A stretch of 64,000 nt of DNA from CBDHFQ01 sp965262565 (lineage in GTDB: Bacteria > Bacteroidota > Bacteroidia > J057): contig CBDHFQ010000036.1 of the NCBI GenBank assembly GCA_965262565.1, positions 62,001-126,000 on the forward strand, given 5' to 3'. Each line of letters opens with the position of its first letter. Position 1 is the stretch's first letter. Below, in pieces: positions 44,120 to 53,710 of the stretch. Below the pieces are notes generated by a model that saw only the letters and a list, made by a program, of their open reading frames with translations, made no database searches and was not told the DNA's origin. Made by a program: the position numbers and the translations under genes.

Positions 44120-47100
44120 TTATCTTTTTATGACAAAGGCATCTGTATTCATAATCATATTTGTAACCATTGTTAAAGCACCTAACACTGGACCAGTAGA
44201 GGAATGAGCATTGATAGACTCTCCGATACAAAGCAATTCCTCCACTTCAAGAGGATCTTTTTGTAAATAAGAGAGTTCTTCCTGAAACAAAGAGGTAGCT
44301 ATAAACATCTCATTTTCATTGGGAAATCTGGCAGTCAAATATAAAAATAACCTTTCGACCCAATCTTCCAGTTGATACGGAGATTCTTCGATCACTCTAG
44401 CGGCTAACACTCTACATGCTTCAATAAATTGGGGATCATTTAACAATACTAATGCCTGGAGAGGTGTACTGGTTTTTTGACGACGAACTTCACAAAAATT
44501 TCTAGTGGCTGCATCGAAATTTATCATCATAGGAGGAGGAGAAGTTCTCTTCCAGATAGTATACATACTTCTTCGATATAAATCATCTCCATGATCCTGT
44601 TCATAAACAGTAGCATTTCTCGTAGCTAACTCTTTCCATAAACCCGGCGGTTGGTAAGGTTTTACACTCGGTCCACCAATAGTGTCATTCAATAATCCAC
44701 TGGAAGCTAGAGCGTGATCTCTTACCATTTCAGCAGAAAGCCTAAAACTTGAACCTCTTGCGTACAATTCATTGTCTGGATCCTTCATGTAAATGGATTC
44801 TTCCACGATGGAAGACTGTTTATAGGTGGAGGAATGAACGATCAATCTGATAAGATCTTTCACATTCCACTGATGTTCCATAAAATAAATAGCCAAATAG
44901 TCTAATAATTCGGGATGAGTAGGTAAATTTCCCTGATTTCCAAAATCATCTGAAGTTTTTACGATGCCTTTACCGAAAAACTTTTGCCAGATTCTGTTGA
45001 CAGTTACTCTTGAGGTTAGTGGATGGTCTGGAGCCAATAACCACTTCGCTAAGCCTAAACGATCTGGCCTTTCTTCATTAAGGAATGGCTTAATTCTGGA
45101 AGGAGTGCCAGGAAACACTACTTTAGTGGGAGCATCATATTCCCCTCTATCTAATATAAAAGTAGGTCGTGGAATTACTCTATCTTTCGTAACCATGACT
45201 GAAGGTAACTGAGTCACGATACTATTTATTTTGCCCCTGAACAAGCTTATAGAGTCTGCCCAGAATTCATAGCGTGAAGCCTTTGTTTTTACAAAGTATT
45301 CCCTTAACAGAACCTCTTGCTTTAGATCATCTTCCACTGTCGATCTGTCAAAAATATGCTTTAACTTATCGGTATTTCCACTTAATCGAATCACTTCAAT
45401 TGCACTCAAATCTCTATTGTACAATTTCAATTCATCCACAGCTATCCCTTCGATTGATTTTTCCGCTAATCTCCCTAATCTGAAGGGAGCTGCTCCCCAA
45501 TTATTATACCCTTTAGCAAATTTTATGCTTTGGTACAGATTATCATGAAGAACCCTACTTTTTACTTTTTCATCGTTTATAAATATAGATAATCCCTTCG
45601 CTTTGCTACTTCCATCATAAGTTATGGTAAGTAGATTCCATTCGTTGATAATCAATGGGTTAAGAGTTTCAATTTCTATAGAATTATCGGGCCATACCTG
45701 ATTCATACTCACTTTAAGGGTATGATCTTCCTGCAGAAAACAGTCATAACCGCGATTTCCGTTCATTAATCCACCTGATCTTGAAAATATAGGCCCTTCA
45801 GCTTCTTCATTTAATATGTTGAGCCAGAGACTTATGCTAAAAGCTTCATTTCTTTCGAACCATCCCAGACTATCGGTTAATTCAATGAAACTCTCCCCAA
45901 CGAATTCCAACCCTTTCCCTTTTTTCGCATTAATTGATTGAGGCGGAGTATCCGAATTTGCCAAACCAACGACCGCCTTATAATTTTTTTGAACACTATT
46001 ATTATAAGATTTACCTGATTTCTTTTCGAAAGGGAAATGTGCCAATAAGCCTTCGTCAGATATTTCATCCACAGAAGCTTCTTGTATCCAGGCATTAAAA
46101 TCAGAGGAATATAATTCGCTTTGGTAATCCAGCTTTGGTTCGTGTTGATCTATTTTCTCTTGGATCCTTGACAAAATACTATCCACCCTTTCATCCGTTA
46201 ATACCATACTAGGACTAGGGGTACCGACATATGGAATCTGACCATACTCTTCAACTTGATTAAAGAAACTGTATAATTGGTAATATTCTTTTTGAGAAAT
46301 GGGATCATATTTATGATCATGGCATTGAGCACATTCTACGGTCAATCCCATAAAAGCTTTAGTAACTGTTTTTACTCTATCATGGACATTTTGCGCTCTA
46401 TACTCCTCTTCCACTATTCCTCCTTCCTGGCTCTGCATATGATGACGATTAAAGGCAGTAGCTAATAGTTGGTCTTTCGTAGGATGAGGGAGTAAATCTC
46501 CTGCTAACTGCCAGATGAGGAAAGAATCGTAGGGGACATTTTGATTAAATGCTTTTATTACCCAATCTCTCCATGGCCACACATTTCTCAGACCATCATC
46601 CTGATATCCGTGGCTGTCAGCGTATCTGGCCAGATCCAGCCAATCCACAGCCATGTGTTCCCCGTAATGGGAAGAAGCCAATAATCGCTCTACTAGTTTA
46701 TTGTATGCATTCTCTGATTCATCCTTTGTAAATGCTACTACTTCTTCAGGAGTAGGAGGCAATCCTGTCAAATCCAGACTCAGTCTTCTGATTAAGGTAA
46801 ACTTATCAGCTTCCTCATTGGGCTCCCAGGACTTTTCTTCTATTTTATCTAAAATAAAGGCGTCGACGTCATTATTGACCCATGCCTTTAGTTTAGGTTT
46901 GGGCACTTTGGGCTTTACAGGACTAACAAATGACCAATGTGGTTTATATTCAGCCCCTTGTTCGATCCATCTGGTAATCATGGCCTTTTCTCTCTCCGTA
47001 AGGGATAAATGGGACTCAGGAGGAGGCATCAGCTGCTCGGGATCTTCAGAAAAAATTCTTCGGTAGACTTCACTTTTTGAAATTTTTCCAGGAAAAATAG

Positions 47101-47377
47101 CAAACTTCCCCTCAGTTTCAGATAATTCTGCGAATGCTTCTTCAGGAATATCCAAACGAAGTCCAGCCTTTTGATTATTCTCATCAGGACCATGGCAAGC
47201 AAAACATCTATCTGAAAGGATAGGCTTAATATGAAAATTGAAATCAATTTGATCAGGGATCTGGCTAAAATCCTCTTTAACTTCTGCAGAAATATTAGGC
47301 TGGCATCCACTAAATAATGCCAATATATAAAATGGAAGCAAACTTATACATCGTTTAAAATAATGCAGTAGCAGCAT
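44120..47377 (-). CDS. PSCyt1/DUF1549/LamG/DUF1553 lipoprotein, module 2
   Basis: 1085 residues. Signal peptide with lipobox ALFSGC (Cys about 25). PSCyt1 cytochrome-like domain has CFACHGPDEN (about 57-66) and MPPPESH. DUF1549 has DWLDLARYADSHGYQ and CAQCHDHKYDPISQ. A concanavalin/LamG-like insert of about 190 residues (about 440-660, LLAHFPFEKKSGKSYNNS, ISLWLNILNE, VDELKLYNRDLSAIEV) separates it from DUF1553 (WQKFFGKGIVKTSDDFGNQG, HSSTYKQS). The insert is absent from the copy at 29.7 kb and probably binds a sugar. The DUF1501 gene follows in the same operon. Confidence 0.9.
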   Translation of the reverse strand: MLLLHYFKRCISLLPFYILALFSGCQPNISAEVKEDFSQIPDQIDFNFHIKPILSDRCFACHGPDENNQKAGLRLDIPEEAFAELSETEGKFAIFPGKISKSEVYRRIFSEDPEQLMPPPESHLSLTEREKAMITRWIEQGAEYKPHWSFVSPVKPKVPKPKLKAWVNNDVDAFILDKIEEKSWEPNEEADKFTLIRRLSLDLTGLPPTPEEVVAFTKDESENAYNKLVERLLASSHYGEHMAVDWLDLARYADSHGYQDDGLRNVWPWRDWVIKAFNQNVPYDSFLIWQLAGDLLPHPTKDQLLATAFNRHHMQSQEGGIVEEEYRAQNVHDRVKTVTKAFMGLTVECAQCHDHKYDPISQKEYYQLYSFFNQVEEYGQIPYVGTPSPSMVLTDERVDSILSRIQEKIDQHEPKLDYQSELYSSDFNAWIQEASVDEISDEGLLAHFPFEKKSGKSYNNSVQKNYKAVVGLANSDTPPQSINAKKGKGLEFVGESFIELTDSLGWFERNEAFSISLWLNILNEEAEGPIFSRSGGLMNGNRGYDCFLQEDHTLKVSMNQVWPDNSIEIETLNPLIINEWNLLTITYDGSSKAKGLSIFINDEKVKSRVLHDNLYQSIKFAKGYNNWGAAPFRLGRLAEKSIEGIAVDELKLYNRDLSAIEVIRLSGNTDKLKHIFDRSTVEDDLKQEVLLREYFVKTKASRYEFWADSISLFRGKINSIVTQLPSVMVTKDRVIPRPTFILDRGEYDAPTKVVFPGTPSRIKPFLNEERPDRLGLAKWLLAPDHPLTSRVTVNRIWQKFFGKGIVKTSDDFGNQGNLPTHPELLDYLAIYFMEHQWNVKDLIRLIVHSSTYKQSSIVEESIYMKDPDNELYARGSSFRLSAEMVRDHALASSGLLNDTIGGPSVKPYQPPGLWKELATRNATVYEQDHGDDLYRRSMYTIWKRTSPPPMMINFDAATRNFCEVRRQKTSTPLQALVLLNDPQFIEACRVLAARVIEESPYQLEDWVERLFLYLTARFPNENEMFIATSLFQEELSYLQKDPLEVEELLCIGESINAHSSTGPVLGALTMVTNMIMNTDAFVIKR

Positions 47378-47501
47378 AAGAGCAGTATCAAAATATTATG
47401 TTGTAAAGTGTTTTCCCAAATAGCGTATGGAAGCTAAATAAAAGTAATACTATTATTTACGATTAGCAATATTATTTATGTTCGGAACATGATAGATTGT
47501 A

Positions 47502-48641
47502 TTAACCCAAGGATATCCTTTCCCCCTTTTCTATAGCTTTATAAATAGCTTCTATTACTTTCATATCTTTCATGCCTTCTTCTCCAGGAACTGTATTAGG
47601 TTTTCCTTCCAATATTTGCTGTGATACAGCATCCATGTGAAGTGCCTGATGATTTGTATGAGGCAAATCCATTTCCCCATCTTTCGTTTTTCCTTTGATA
47701 GGTCCATAATTGTAGGCAGGTCCTAATTCAAACCACCCATTTTCACAGGCTACTCTTAAGTGATTCGTACCAGTAGCATAGCTGGTAATACAGCTAGCTA
47801 TTACACCCGAAGGAAATTCCATTTGCCAGCTAATCGTCTCATCCACTTCTTTAAATTTAACCGGATCTGTTTTTATTTCCTGAGCTGTGATAGCGATTGG
47901 TTCTTCCCCTGTAACATATCTCGCTGCTTGAATGACATATATACCCACATCCATCATGGCCCCTCCACCAGCTAATTCTTTGTTTAACCTCCATTGGGTA
48001 GGATCTCCTATTTTGAAACCAAAACCCGCTTCGATAAGCTTTACTTTTCCGTATACTTCTTTCTGACCCAGTCTCATTACCTCCATATTATGTGGCTCGA
48101 AATGCAGTCTGTATCCTATAGCCAATTGTTTGCCAGCTTCCTTACAGGCAGCTATCATAGCTTCTGCCTCTGCTACCGTGTTCGCCATAGGTTTTTCACA
48201 GAAAACATGCTTTCCTGCTTTGGCTCCACGGATGCTGTATTCCGAATGCATGCCATTTGGTAACACTATATATACTGCATCTATATCGGGATTTTCCGAT
48301 ATCTGATCAAAGGTCTCATAATTATATATATGACTTTCGGGGATGTCATACTTAGCCTTCCATTTCTCCGCTTTTTCAGGAGTCCCTGTAACGATTCCTG
48401 CCAATTTACAATATTCAGTTTCTTCTAAAGCGGGAGCTAACCTGTTAGTGGCATAATTACCCAAGCCTACTAACGCTATTCCCAATTTTTTTCCCTGATA
48501 ATTACTGACAGGTTTTGCTACACAAGAAGAAGCTGAAAAACCAGCTCCTGAAAGGGCTACTGCACTTATACCTGTAGTAAATTTCTTTAAAAAAGTCCTT
48601 CTGGAGGATTCTGATGGTGGAAGATGTGATGATTTGCTCAT
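47502..48641 (-). CDS. Tat-exported Gfo/Idh/MocA-family oxidoreductase
   Basis: 379 residues from the ATG at 48641; a longer frame starts with a TTG at 48698. The twin-arginine leader is SSRRTFLKKFTTGISAVAL. The NAD(P)-binding Rossmann motif is IALVGLGNYATNRLAP, followed by the conserved EKP lysine loop (HVFCEKPMANTVAEAEA) and the C-terminal substrate domain (GGGAMMDVGIYVIQAARY with the conserved Asp and Tyr). Such glucose-fructose oxidoreductase-like enzymes act on sugars in the periplasm with a tightly bound cofactor. It sits 54 bases downstream of the two-hydrolase gene and 124 bases upstream of the PSCyt gene, and likely belongs to the sugar module. Confidence 0.88.
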   Translation of the reverse strand: MSKSSHLPPSESSRRTFLKKFTTGISAVALSGAGFSASSCVAKPVSNYQGKKLGIALVGLGNYATNRLAPALEETEYCKLAGIVTGTPEKAEKWKAKYDIPESHIYNYETFDQISENPDIDAVYIVLPNGMHSEYSIRGAKAGKHVFCEKPMANTVAEAEAMIAACKEAGKQLAIGYRLHFEPHNMEVMRLGQKEVYGKVKLIEAGFGFKIGDPTQWRLNKELAGGGAMMDVGIYVIQAARYVTGEEPIAITAQEIKTDPVKFKEVDETISWQMEFPSGVIASCITSYATGTNHLRVACENGWFELGPAYNYGPIKGKTKDGEMDLPHTNHQALHMDAVSQQILEGKPNTVPGEEGMKDMKVIEAIYKAIEKGERISLG

Positions 48642-48694
48642 ATGAATCGGCATACGTATTCTTTGAGTTGAATATAATTGAAAGAATTGACCAA

Positions 48695-51208
48695 TCAATC
48701 TTGTGCTGTAGTGGAAAGCATAATTTTATCTATAAATTTATTGGCCATTTTCTCAAAAGCCTTCCCACTTGGATGAATTTCATCCCACCAATCTTTTTTA
48801 CTTTTTGCTATTCCCCTTAAGTCGATATAGTGAACGCGCTCATAATAATTACTCAAAGATATAAGCATACCGTTAAAGTCATCTATCATCTTTCTCATGA
48901 TTCCTTTCTGTAGTTCTTCATTGGTAATATTGAGTTCTACTAAAGGTTCTTTTAACCATTGACCATTTTTAGAAACAATATTCATTAAGGCCTGACTGAG
49001 GTTGGCAGATATTCTGGAAGAGGGAACGACATAATCATACCCGTGCAACAAAATGTAAAGGTTTGGATACATTTCCAGGGTTTCCGTAAGAATTGTGGCA
49101 TATAAAAAACGCAGGATTTTTAGAAAGTGATAAAAATCCTCTTTTAGATAGTTAGAAGGAATATCCAGGAAGGCAGAACTATATGCATGGACAAATTTCT
49201 TAATTCGCTTATCCGACATTAAATCATTTCCCCCTCCTCCAAGCATGAAAAAATCGGGCTGGATTTCGGCTAATTTTGATACAAATTCTCGTTCAGTAAA
49301 GATATTAGCCACCCAATCACCTCCGAACCCTAAACTGTATACCGCAATTTGATCATTTTTACATATCCAATCTACAATCTCATTCAAAAAGATAGGATAT
49401 TGATACCATGAATCCCCCTCTGATACCACTTTGATAGCTCCTTTATTCCTATGTATTTTTCTGTCATATTCTTTGTTCCGTTTATTTCTTGCCCTTCTAT
49501 TTAGGAATCCAATAAACCCTTTAGCTGCTGAAGACTGATTGGGAATTCCTTCTATGCTAATATCAAACATATTTCTTATCCGATATTGACATTCTTTTTC
49601 AAGCGCCTTCATCTCATTCTGCACTTGTAGTATCGTAGGAGATCCCCTATGACTCACTACTATTTGCCTATCTGTTTGATTGGCGGAAAGGACCAGGTTA
49701 TTTACCCATTGGTCCAATTCATCAAAAAATGCTTCATCTGATTTCTTTTCCATAGAATTTGCTTCCTGAATAGCGGTCCTGAAAGTAGGTTGAAAATGAA
49801 CAGGAAGTCGTAGATTTTCCAACCAAAACCTAACTACTTCGGTCATTTCCAATATTTTATTTTCAAAGGGGAGATCGAGATAATAGCTATGGATAGCGAC
49901 ACTAACGGGGACATCTCTTTGATTCTCCTCAAAAAACTTCCGCCGTTGTTCTTCAGGCATGAGTATTTGATCTTCTACAGCAACAACCATATCTGATACA
50001 TTGCCACCAAATATGAGTTTAGTTAGTACTCGAGCGACATCCAGGGTAAGTGCATTCGTTAAACTTTGCTTTAAATTGTCTGCGTTAATAAAATTTGAAG
50101 CTTTCAACGTAATCCCAAATACATTAAATCTAGCATTTCTATATCCCGACATCACATTAGCAATAATGGAATTCAATTGTTTTTCCATGATTCGGGCATC
50201 CTCAGGTGAGCCATCATATTTTCCTATAACGGGAAAATATTGTGAGGTAGAGTCTTCTTTCTCTTTGGTCCCCTTTTTTGATGGAGAAGCAGGTGTACCT
50301 GCCAGAATCTCCTTCATTACAGGATGATTAGGATGCTGAACTTGCAAACCAGGCATTTTCAGGAGCGCTTCAATTTCCTTCCCCATATTATCTACAAATC
50401 TCTTAGCCAAAAAAGTGATCCAATTCCCCAAACTCAGCTCATCTATGATTTTCTTTAGCGCTTTCTTATATCTTTTTCGATCATTTTTTATTTTTCGCTC
50501 TATCTCGTCGAAAGTGAGTAATCTAGTGCCGTTAGTACAAGCCACAAAGGCTGCGTTTCCGATTGGTATTTTCGTATTTGCTCCTGTTGAGGGATCTCCC
50601 TCCCGGTCAAATTGATTCGCCAAATATTTACCAAGAGGTCCTCCCCTACTTCCTGTAATAATATCTACATCGAATTCAAAGCAAAATGATAGAGCTTCTC
50701 CTGCTTCACTTACATAGGTTTCAGGCAGTAAATTCATCAATTCTACAGAATTCTGCTCAAACCCGTCTTTGATAGTAAGATGATCGAAGCCTATAATTTG
50801 TTGATACTTAGTGGAAGTATCAGAAAGCCAATGATGCAAAAAAGAATGATCTCCCGGCCGTCTGTCTAAAAATTCAGTAAAAGAACCAAGTGTCTTTAAT
50901 CGAAGTTTTTCCCGGGCTAATTTTAAAGGATCATCAGAAAGGTCGGGATTTGCTTCAGCCAGCAGTTCATATTCCCACTTTTGATGATTCTCGTGCCAAA
51001 CATAAGAAGTAGTTTTAGCTGCAGTTCCATGAAGGAAGCAGAGGGTTTTTAGGGCTGGGTCGATCACTTGTGCCTTTCTACTCACGTCGATAAATCCATC
51101 TATTTCTTTATCATAAAGCAACAATCTGTATGGAGGCCTGTATTCTGGATGGATCCCTTCCAAAGAATCAATAAATTTTCTAAAAGCCTGCTTACGCTTT
51201 TTATTCAT
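48695..51208 (-). CDS. Two-domain hydrolase: DUF7379-like alpha/beta hydrolase plus SGNH/GDSL hydrolase
   Basis: 837 residues with no signal peptide, so cytoplasmic unless secreted unusually. N-terminal part (about 50-310): LCFLHGTAAKTTSYVW (oxyanion HGT), TGSRGGPLGKYL (nucleophile Ser187 in T-G-S-R-G-G), FVACTNGTRLL and MPGLQVQHPNHPVMKEIL, a pattern I recognise from DUF7379-type alpha/beta hydrolases. A middle region (about 325-580) with no recognised domain contains basic, coiled stretches. The C-terminus is an SGNH hydrolase: SEGDSWYQYP (Ser600), GGGGND (Asn661) and DEIHPSG (Asp809, His812). Both active sites look intact. Such fusions appear in CHAT/caspase-type conflict clusters by memory; here no such partner is adjacent. 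Function is open. Confidence 0.75.
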   Translation of the reverse strand: MNKKRKQAFRKFIDSLEGIHPEYRPPYRLLLYDKEIDGFIDVSRKAQVIDPALKTLCFLHGTAAKTTSYVWHENHQKWEYELLAEANPDLSDDPLKLAREKLRLKTLGSFTEFLDRRPGDHSFLHHWLSDTSTKYQQIIGFDHLTIKDGFEQNSVELMNLLPETYVSEAGEALSFCFEFDVDIITGSRGGPLGKYLANQFDREGDPSTGANTKIPIGNAAFVACTNGTRLLTFDEIERKIKNDRKRYKKALKKIIDELSLGNWITFLAKRFVDNMGKEIEALLKMPGLQVQHPNHPVMKEILAGTPASPSKKGTKEKEDSTSQYFPVIGKYDGSPEDARIMEKQLNSIIANVMSGYRNARFNVFGITLKASNFINADNLKQSLTNALTLDVARVLTKLIFGGNVSDMVVAVEDQILMPEEQRRKFFEENQRDVPVSVAIHSYYLDLPFENKILEMTEVVRFWLENLRLPVHFQPTFRTAIQEANSMEKKSDEAFFDELDQWVNNLVLSANQTDRQIVVSHRGSPTILQVQNEMKALEKECQYRIRNMFDISIEGIPNQSSAAKGFIGFLNRRARNKRNKEYDRKIHRNKGAIKVVSEGDSWYQYPIFLNEIVDWICKNDQIAVYSLGFGGDWVANIFTEREFVSKLAEIQPDFFMLGGGGNDLMSDKRIKKFVHAYSSAFLDIPSNYLKEDFYHFLKILRFLYATILTETLEMYPNLYILLHGYDYVVPSSRISANLSQALMNIVSKNGQWLKEPLVELNITNEELQKGIMRKMIDDFNGMLISLSNYYERVHYIDLRGIAKSKKDWWDEIHPSGKAFEKMANKFIDKIMLSTTAQD

Positions 51209-51387
51209 AATGTGTGGTGAAGTATGTTAATACCTGAAAGTTAATGGCTAAGATGAAAAAAAAATCGACTGCTTCCAAGGTATAAATATTATCAAATTTC
51301 AGTTACAGGATATAACAGGACGTAATAAGTATTAAGTATTGGCTATTTTATATAAGGACTACCATATATAAAAAATTTTGATAGACT

Positions 51388-52101
51388 ATGCCTTCTTCGC
51401 CGCCGGAAGGATCTTTACCTTGTATTACCATAGATTGCGTTATCTTTGGATTTGAAAATTTCAGATTAAAGATTCTTCTTGTAAAAAGAGATATCGAACC
51501 CAGCAGAGGAATGTGGGCCTTACCAGGAGGCTGGATTGAACACCAAGAAAATTTAAACGATGCTGCCAGAAGAATTTTAGAAGAGGCCTCAGGAATGTCA
51601 AACATATATATGGAACAATTGAGGGCATTTGGTGAGGCTGATCGATTTCCCCTATCCAGAATTATTACTATTGCTTATACAGCATTAATTTCTCCCAAGG
51701 ATTACCTTCTTTCACTGGGTCCGGAAGTAAGCGATATAGGATGGTTCGACACTGCAAATATACCTCCACTTACCTTTGACCACAACAAAATAACAAACCA
51801 TGCTTTAGCTCATCTAAGAAAAAGAGTTCGAGAAGAACCAATTAGTTTTGAATTATTACCCGAAAAATTTACCCTCCCTCAATTATTGAGTTTGTATGAA
51901 TCTATTTTGGAAATGGAACTAGATTCTCGCAACTTCCGCAAGAAATTATTAAGCATGAATATACTTAAAAAATTAAATGAAACAGAGCAGGGAGTATCTC
52001 ATAGAGCTGCTCAGCTGTATTCATTTGACAGAGAAGCATATGAAAAGCTTATTGCGGAAGGTTTTGTATATGAATTTAGAACGAAGAAGCAAGCTGTATG
52101 A
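51388..52101 (+). CDS. Nudix-like transcriptional regulator (NrtR/AraR type)
   Basis: 237 residues. A Nudix fold occupies about residues 12-145. The Nudix box runs from Gly48 (GWIEHQENLNDAARRILEEA) but is degenerate: of the consensus R-E-U-x-E-E, the first Glu is Ile63 and the last is Ala67, so hydrolysis is unlikely. The C-terminal ~90 residues form a winged helix (TLPQLLSLYESILEMELDSRNFRKK), the plan of NrtR and of the Bacteroides AraR-type regulators, where the Nudix fold binds a ligand. It heads a four-gene operon and its stop overlaps the next start as ATGA, so it probably regulates that operon. Confidence 0.85.
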   Translation: MPSSPPEGSLPCITIDCVIFGFENFRLKILLVKRDIEPSRGMWALPGGWIEHQENLNDAARRILEEASGMSNIYMEQLRAFGEADRFPLSRIITIAYTALISPKDYLLSLGPEVSDIGWFDTANIPPLTFDHNKITNHALAHLRKRVREEPISFELLPEKFTLPQLLSLYESILEMELDSRNFRKKLLSMNILKKLNETEQGVSHRAAQLYSFDREAYEKLIAEGFVYEFRTKKQAV

Positions 52102-52490
52102 AAATTGAGCATCTGGCTATTTGGGTCTCAGATCTGGAGCGTATGAGAGATTTTTATCAAACTTATTTCCAGGCCAAGGCAAATGATTTGTATGAGAATA
52201 AGAAAAAGAAATACAAATCGTATTTCTTAAGTTTTGAAGGGAATGAGAATGCCCGTCTAGAATTGATGAAAAGAGAAGATATCCAGGAAATAAAAGGGAA
52301 AAGAGGATTAACCTCAGGATTGGCACATTTTGCTATCTCCGTGGGAAGTAAAGCGAAGGTGGATCAATTGACAGATCAATTTAGAAAAGATGGATATATC
52401 ATAGAAGGCGAGCCACGGACTACAGGTGATGGATATTATGAAAGTGTGATTCTTGATCCCGAAGGTAACTGGTTGGAAATTACTATATGA
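52098..52490 (+). CDS. VOC (glyoxalase/dioxygenase) superfamily protein
   Basis: 130 residues, one vicinal-oxygen-chelate domain of two beta-alpha-beta-beta-beta units. The first has KIEHLAIWVSDLERMRDFYQ (metal-type His at residue 4), then RLELM; the second has GLAHFAISVGSKAKVDQL and the Glu in ILDPEGNWLEITI. It starts in the ATGA at 52098-52101 and its stop overlaps the MFS gene in the same way. The chelate residues His, Glu, His and Glu look present. Substrate unknown; glyoxalase-like, fosfomycin-like or bleomycin-like folds share this form. Confidence 0.88.
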   Translation: MKIEHLAIWVSDLERMRDFYQTYFQAKANDLYENKKKKYKSYFLSFEGNENARLELMKREDIQEIKGKRGLTSGLAHFAISVGSKAKVDQLTDQFRKDGYIIEGEPRTTGDGYYESVILDPEGNWLEITI

Positions 52491-53668
52491 GCGAATTCGC
52501 AAGTCCTATTCAAAAGGTTAGGGTTTCTACCAGAGACCGTCAGGCAAGAATAGCGGTAGCCATTATTTTCTTTGTAAATGGAACCATTTTCTCCTCCTGG
52601 ATTCCTTTCATCCCCCTGGTGAAGGATAAGTTTGCGCTGAGTGAAGGTCAATTAGGGCTGATGTTGTTGTGTATTACTTTTGGTGCTTTGATAGCACTAC
52701 CACTAACAGGCTGGATCATTTCCCGAACTGGTAGTAGTAAACTCATTCGCTTTTCTGCCCTGGGAGACTGCATTATTCTTCCTTTCATGGTGTTCTCCCC
52801 TAACATTTATCTGACCATGTTTGCCTTAAGCATTTTTGGGTTGTGCAATGGGATGATAGATGTATCCATGAATAGTCAGGCGGTAGAAATAGAAAAGCGA
52901 TTTGGCCGGCCTATTATGTCATCCTTTCACGCTATGTTTAGCTTGGGAGGATTAGTCGGAGCAGGTATGGCCAGTTTAATGCTCGGTTTGGGTGTTACTC
53001 CTATTCAATATGTAGGCTATATTTCAGGGCTCATGTTGATTATTTTTATCATTGCCCAATTCTATTTTCTACCCAATAAAGAGACCATTGTACCTCAAAG
53101 CGAGAATGAACATAAATGGACGTTCCCGAAAGGAAACTTGTTATTTTTGGGCATCATTGCCCTACTTGTGCTCATGAGTGAAGGTGCCATGGCTGACTGG
53201 AGTGCAGTTTACATGATGGATGTAATGAAAACCGATATTGCCGTGGCTGCGATTGCTTATGCTGCCTTTTCCTTAACGATGACCATCGTGAGGTTTCTAG
53301 GCGATTTTTTAACGGCTCGTCTTGGCCCCACATTAATTACACGCCTGGGAGGTGCCATTTCCGCTTCCGGCCTAATCATCGTCGTGTTAAGTCCATGGAA
53401 CTGGTTAGTGATTATAGGTTTTAGTCTGGTCGGTATAGGCGTAGCAAATGCGGTACCCGTTATTTTTAGTGCAGCCGGAAATACTACAAAAGCGTCTCCC
53501 GGCGTTGGAATAGCTGCTGTTAGTACAGCAGGGTATATGGGATTTCTTGCTGGCCCTCCACTGATAGGATTTGTAGCAGAAATTTCCAGTTTATCTATTT
53601 CTTTTCTACTACTAGCCATAGGCTTTATTGCCGTAGTTTTGATGGCTAAGATAGTTCAGAAAGTTTGA
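52487..53668 (+). CDS. MFS transporter (YbjJ-like)
   Basis: 393 residues, about 12 membrane segments. Landmarks include FFVNGTIFSSWIPFIPLVKD near the start, a GLMLLCITFGALIALPLTGW helix, and MSEGAMADWSAVYMMDVMK in the second half, a motif I associate with YbjJ-type inner membrane transporters. The substrate is not known for the group. The start overlaps the VOC gene by ATGA (52487-52490), so the Nudix regulator, VOC and MFS genes are one translationally coupled unit. The methyltransferase gene follows 42 bases on. Confidence 0.9.
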   Translation: MSEFASPIQKVRVSTRDRQARIAVAIIFFVNGTIFSSWIPFIPLVKDKFALSEGQLGLMLLCITFGALIALPLTGWIISRTGSSKLIRFSALGDCIILPFMVFSPNIYLTMFALSIFGLCNGMIDVSMNSQAVEIEKRFGRPIMSSFHAMFSLGGLVGAGMASLMLGLGVTPIQYVGYISGLMLIIFIIAQFYFLPNKETIVPQSENEHKWTFPKGNLLFLGIIALLVLMSEGAMADWSAVYMMDVMKTDIAVAAIAYAAFSLTMTIVRFLGDFLTARLGPTLITRLGGAISASGLIIVVLSPWNWLVIIGFSLVGIGVANAVPVIFSAAGNTTKASPGVGIAAVSTAGYMGFLAGPPLIGFVAEISSLSISFLLLAIGFIAVVLMAKIVQKV

Positions 53669-53710
53669 TCCTTTCGCTACGAATTTAATGAACCCAACAT
53701 ACGATAGCTC

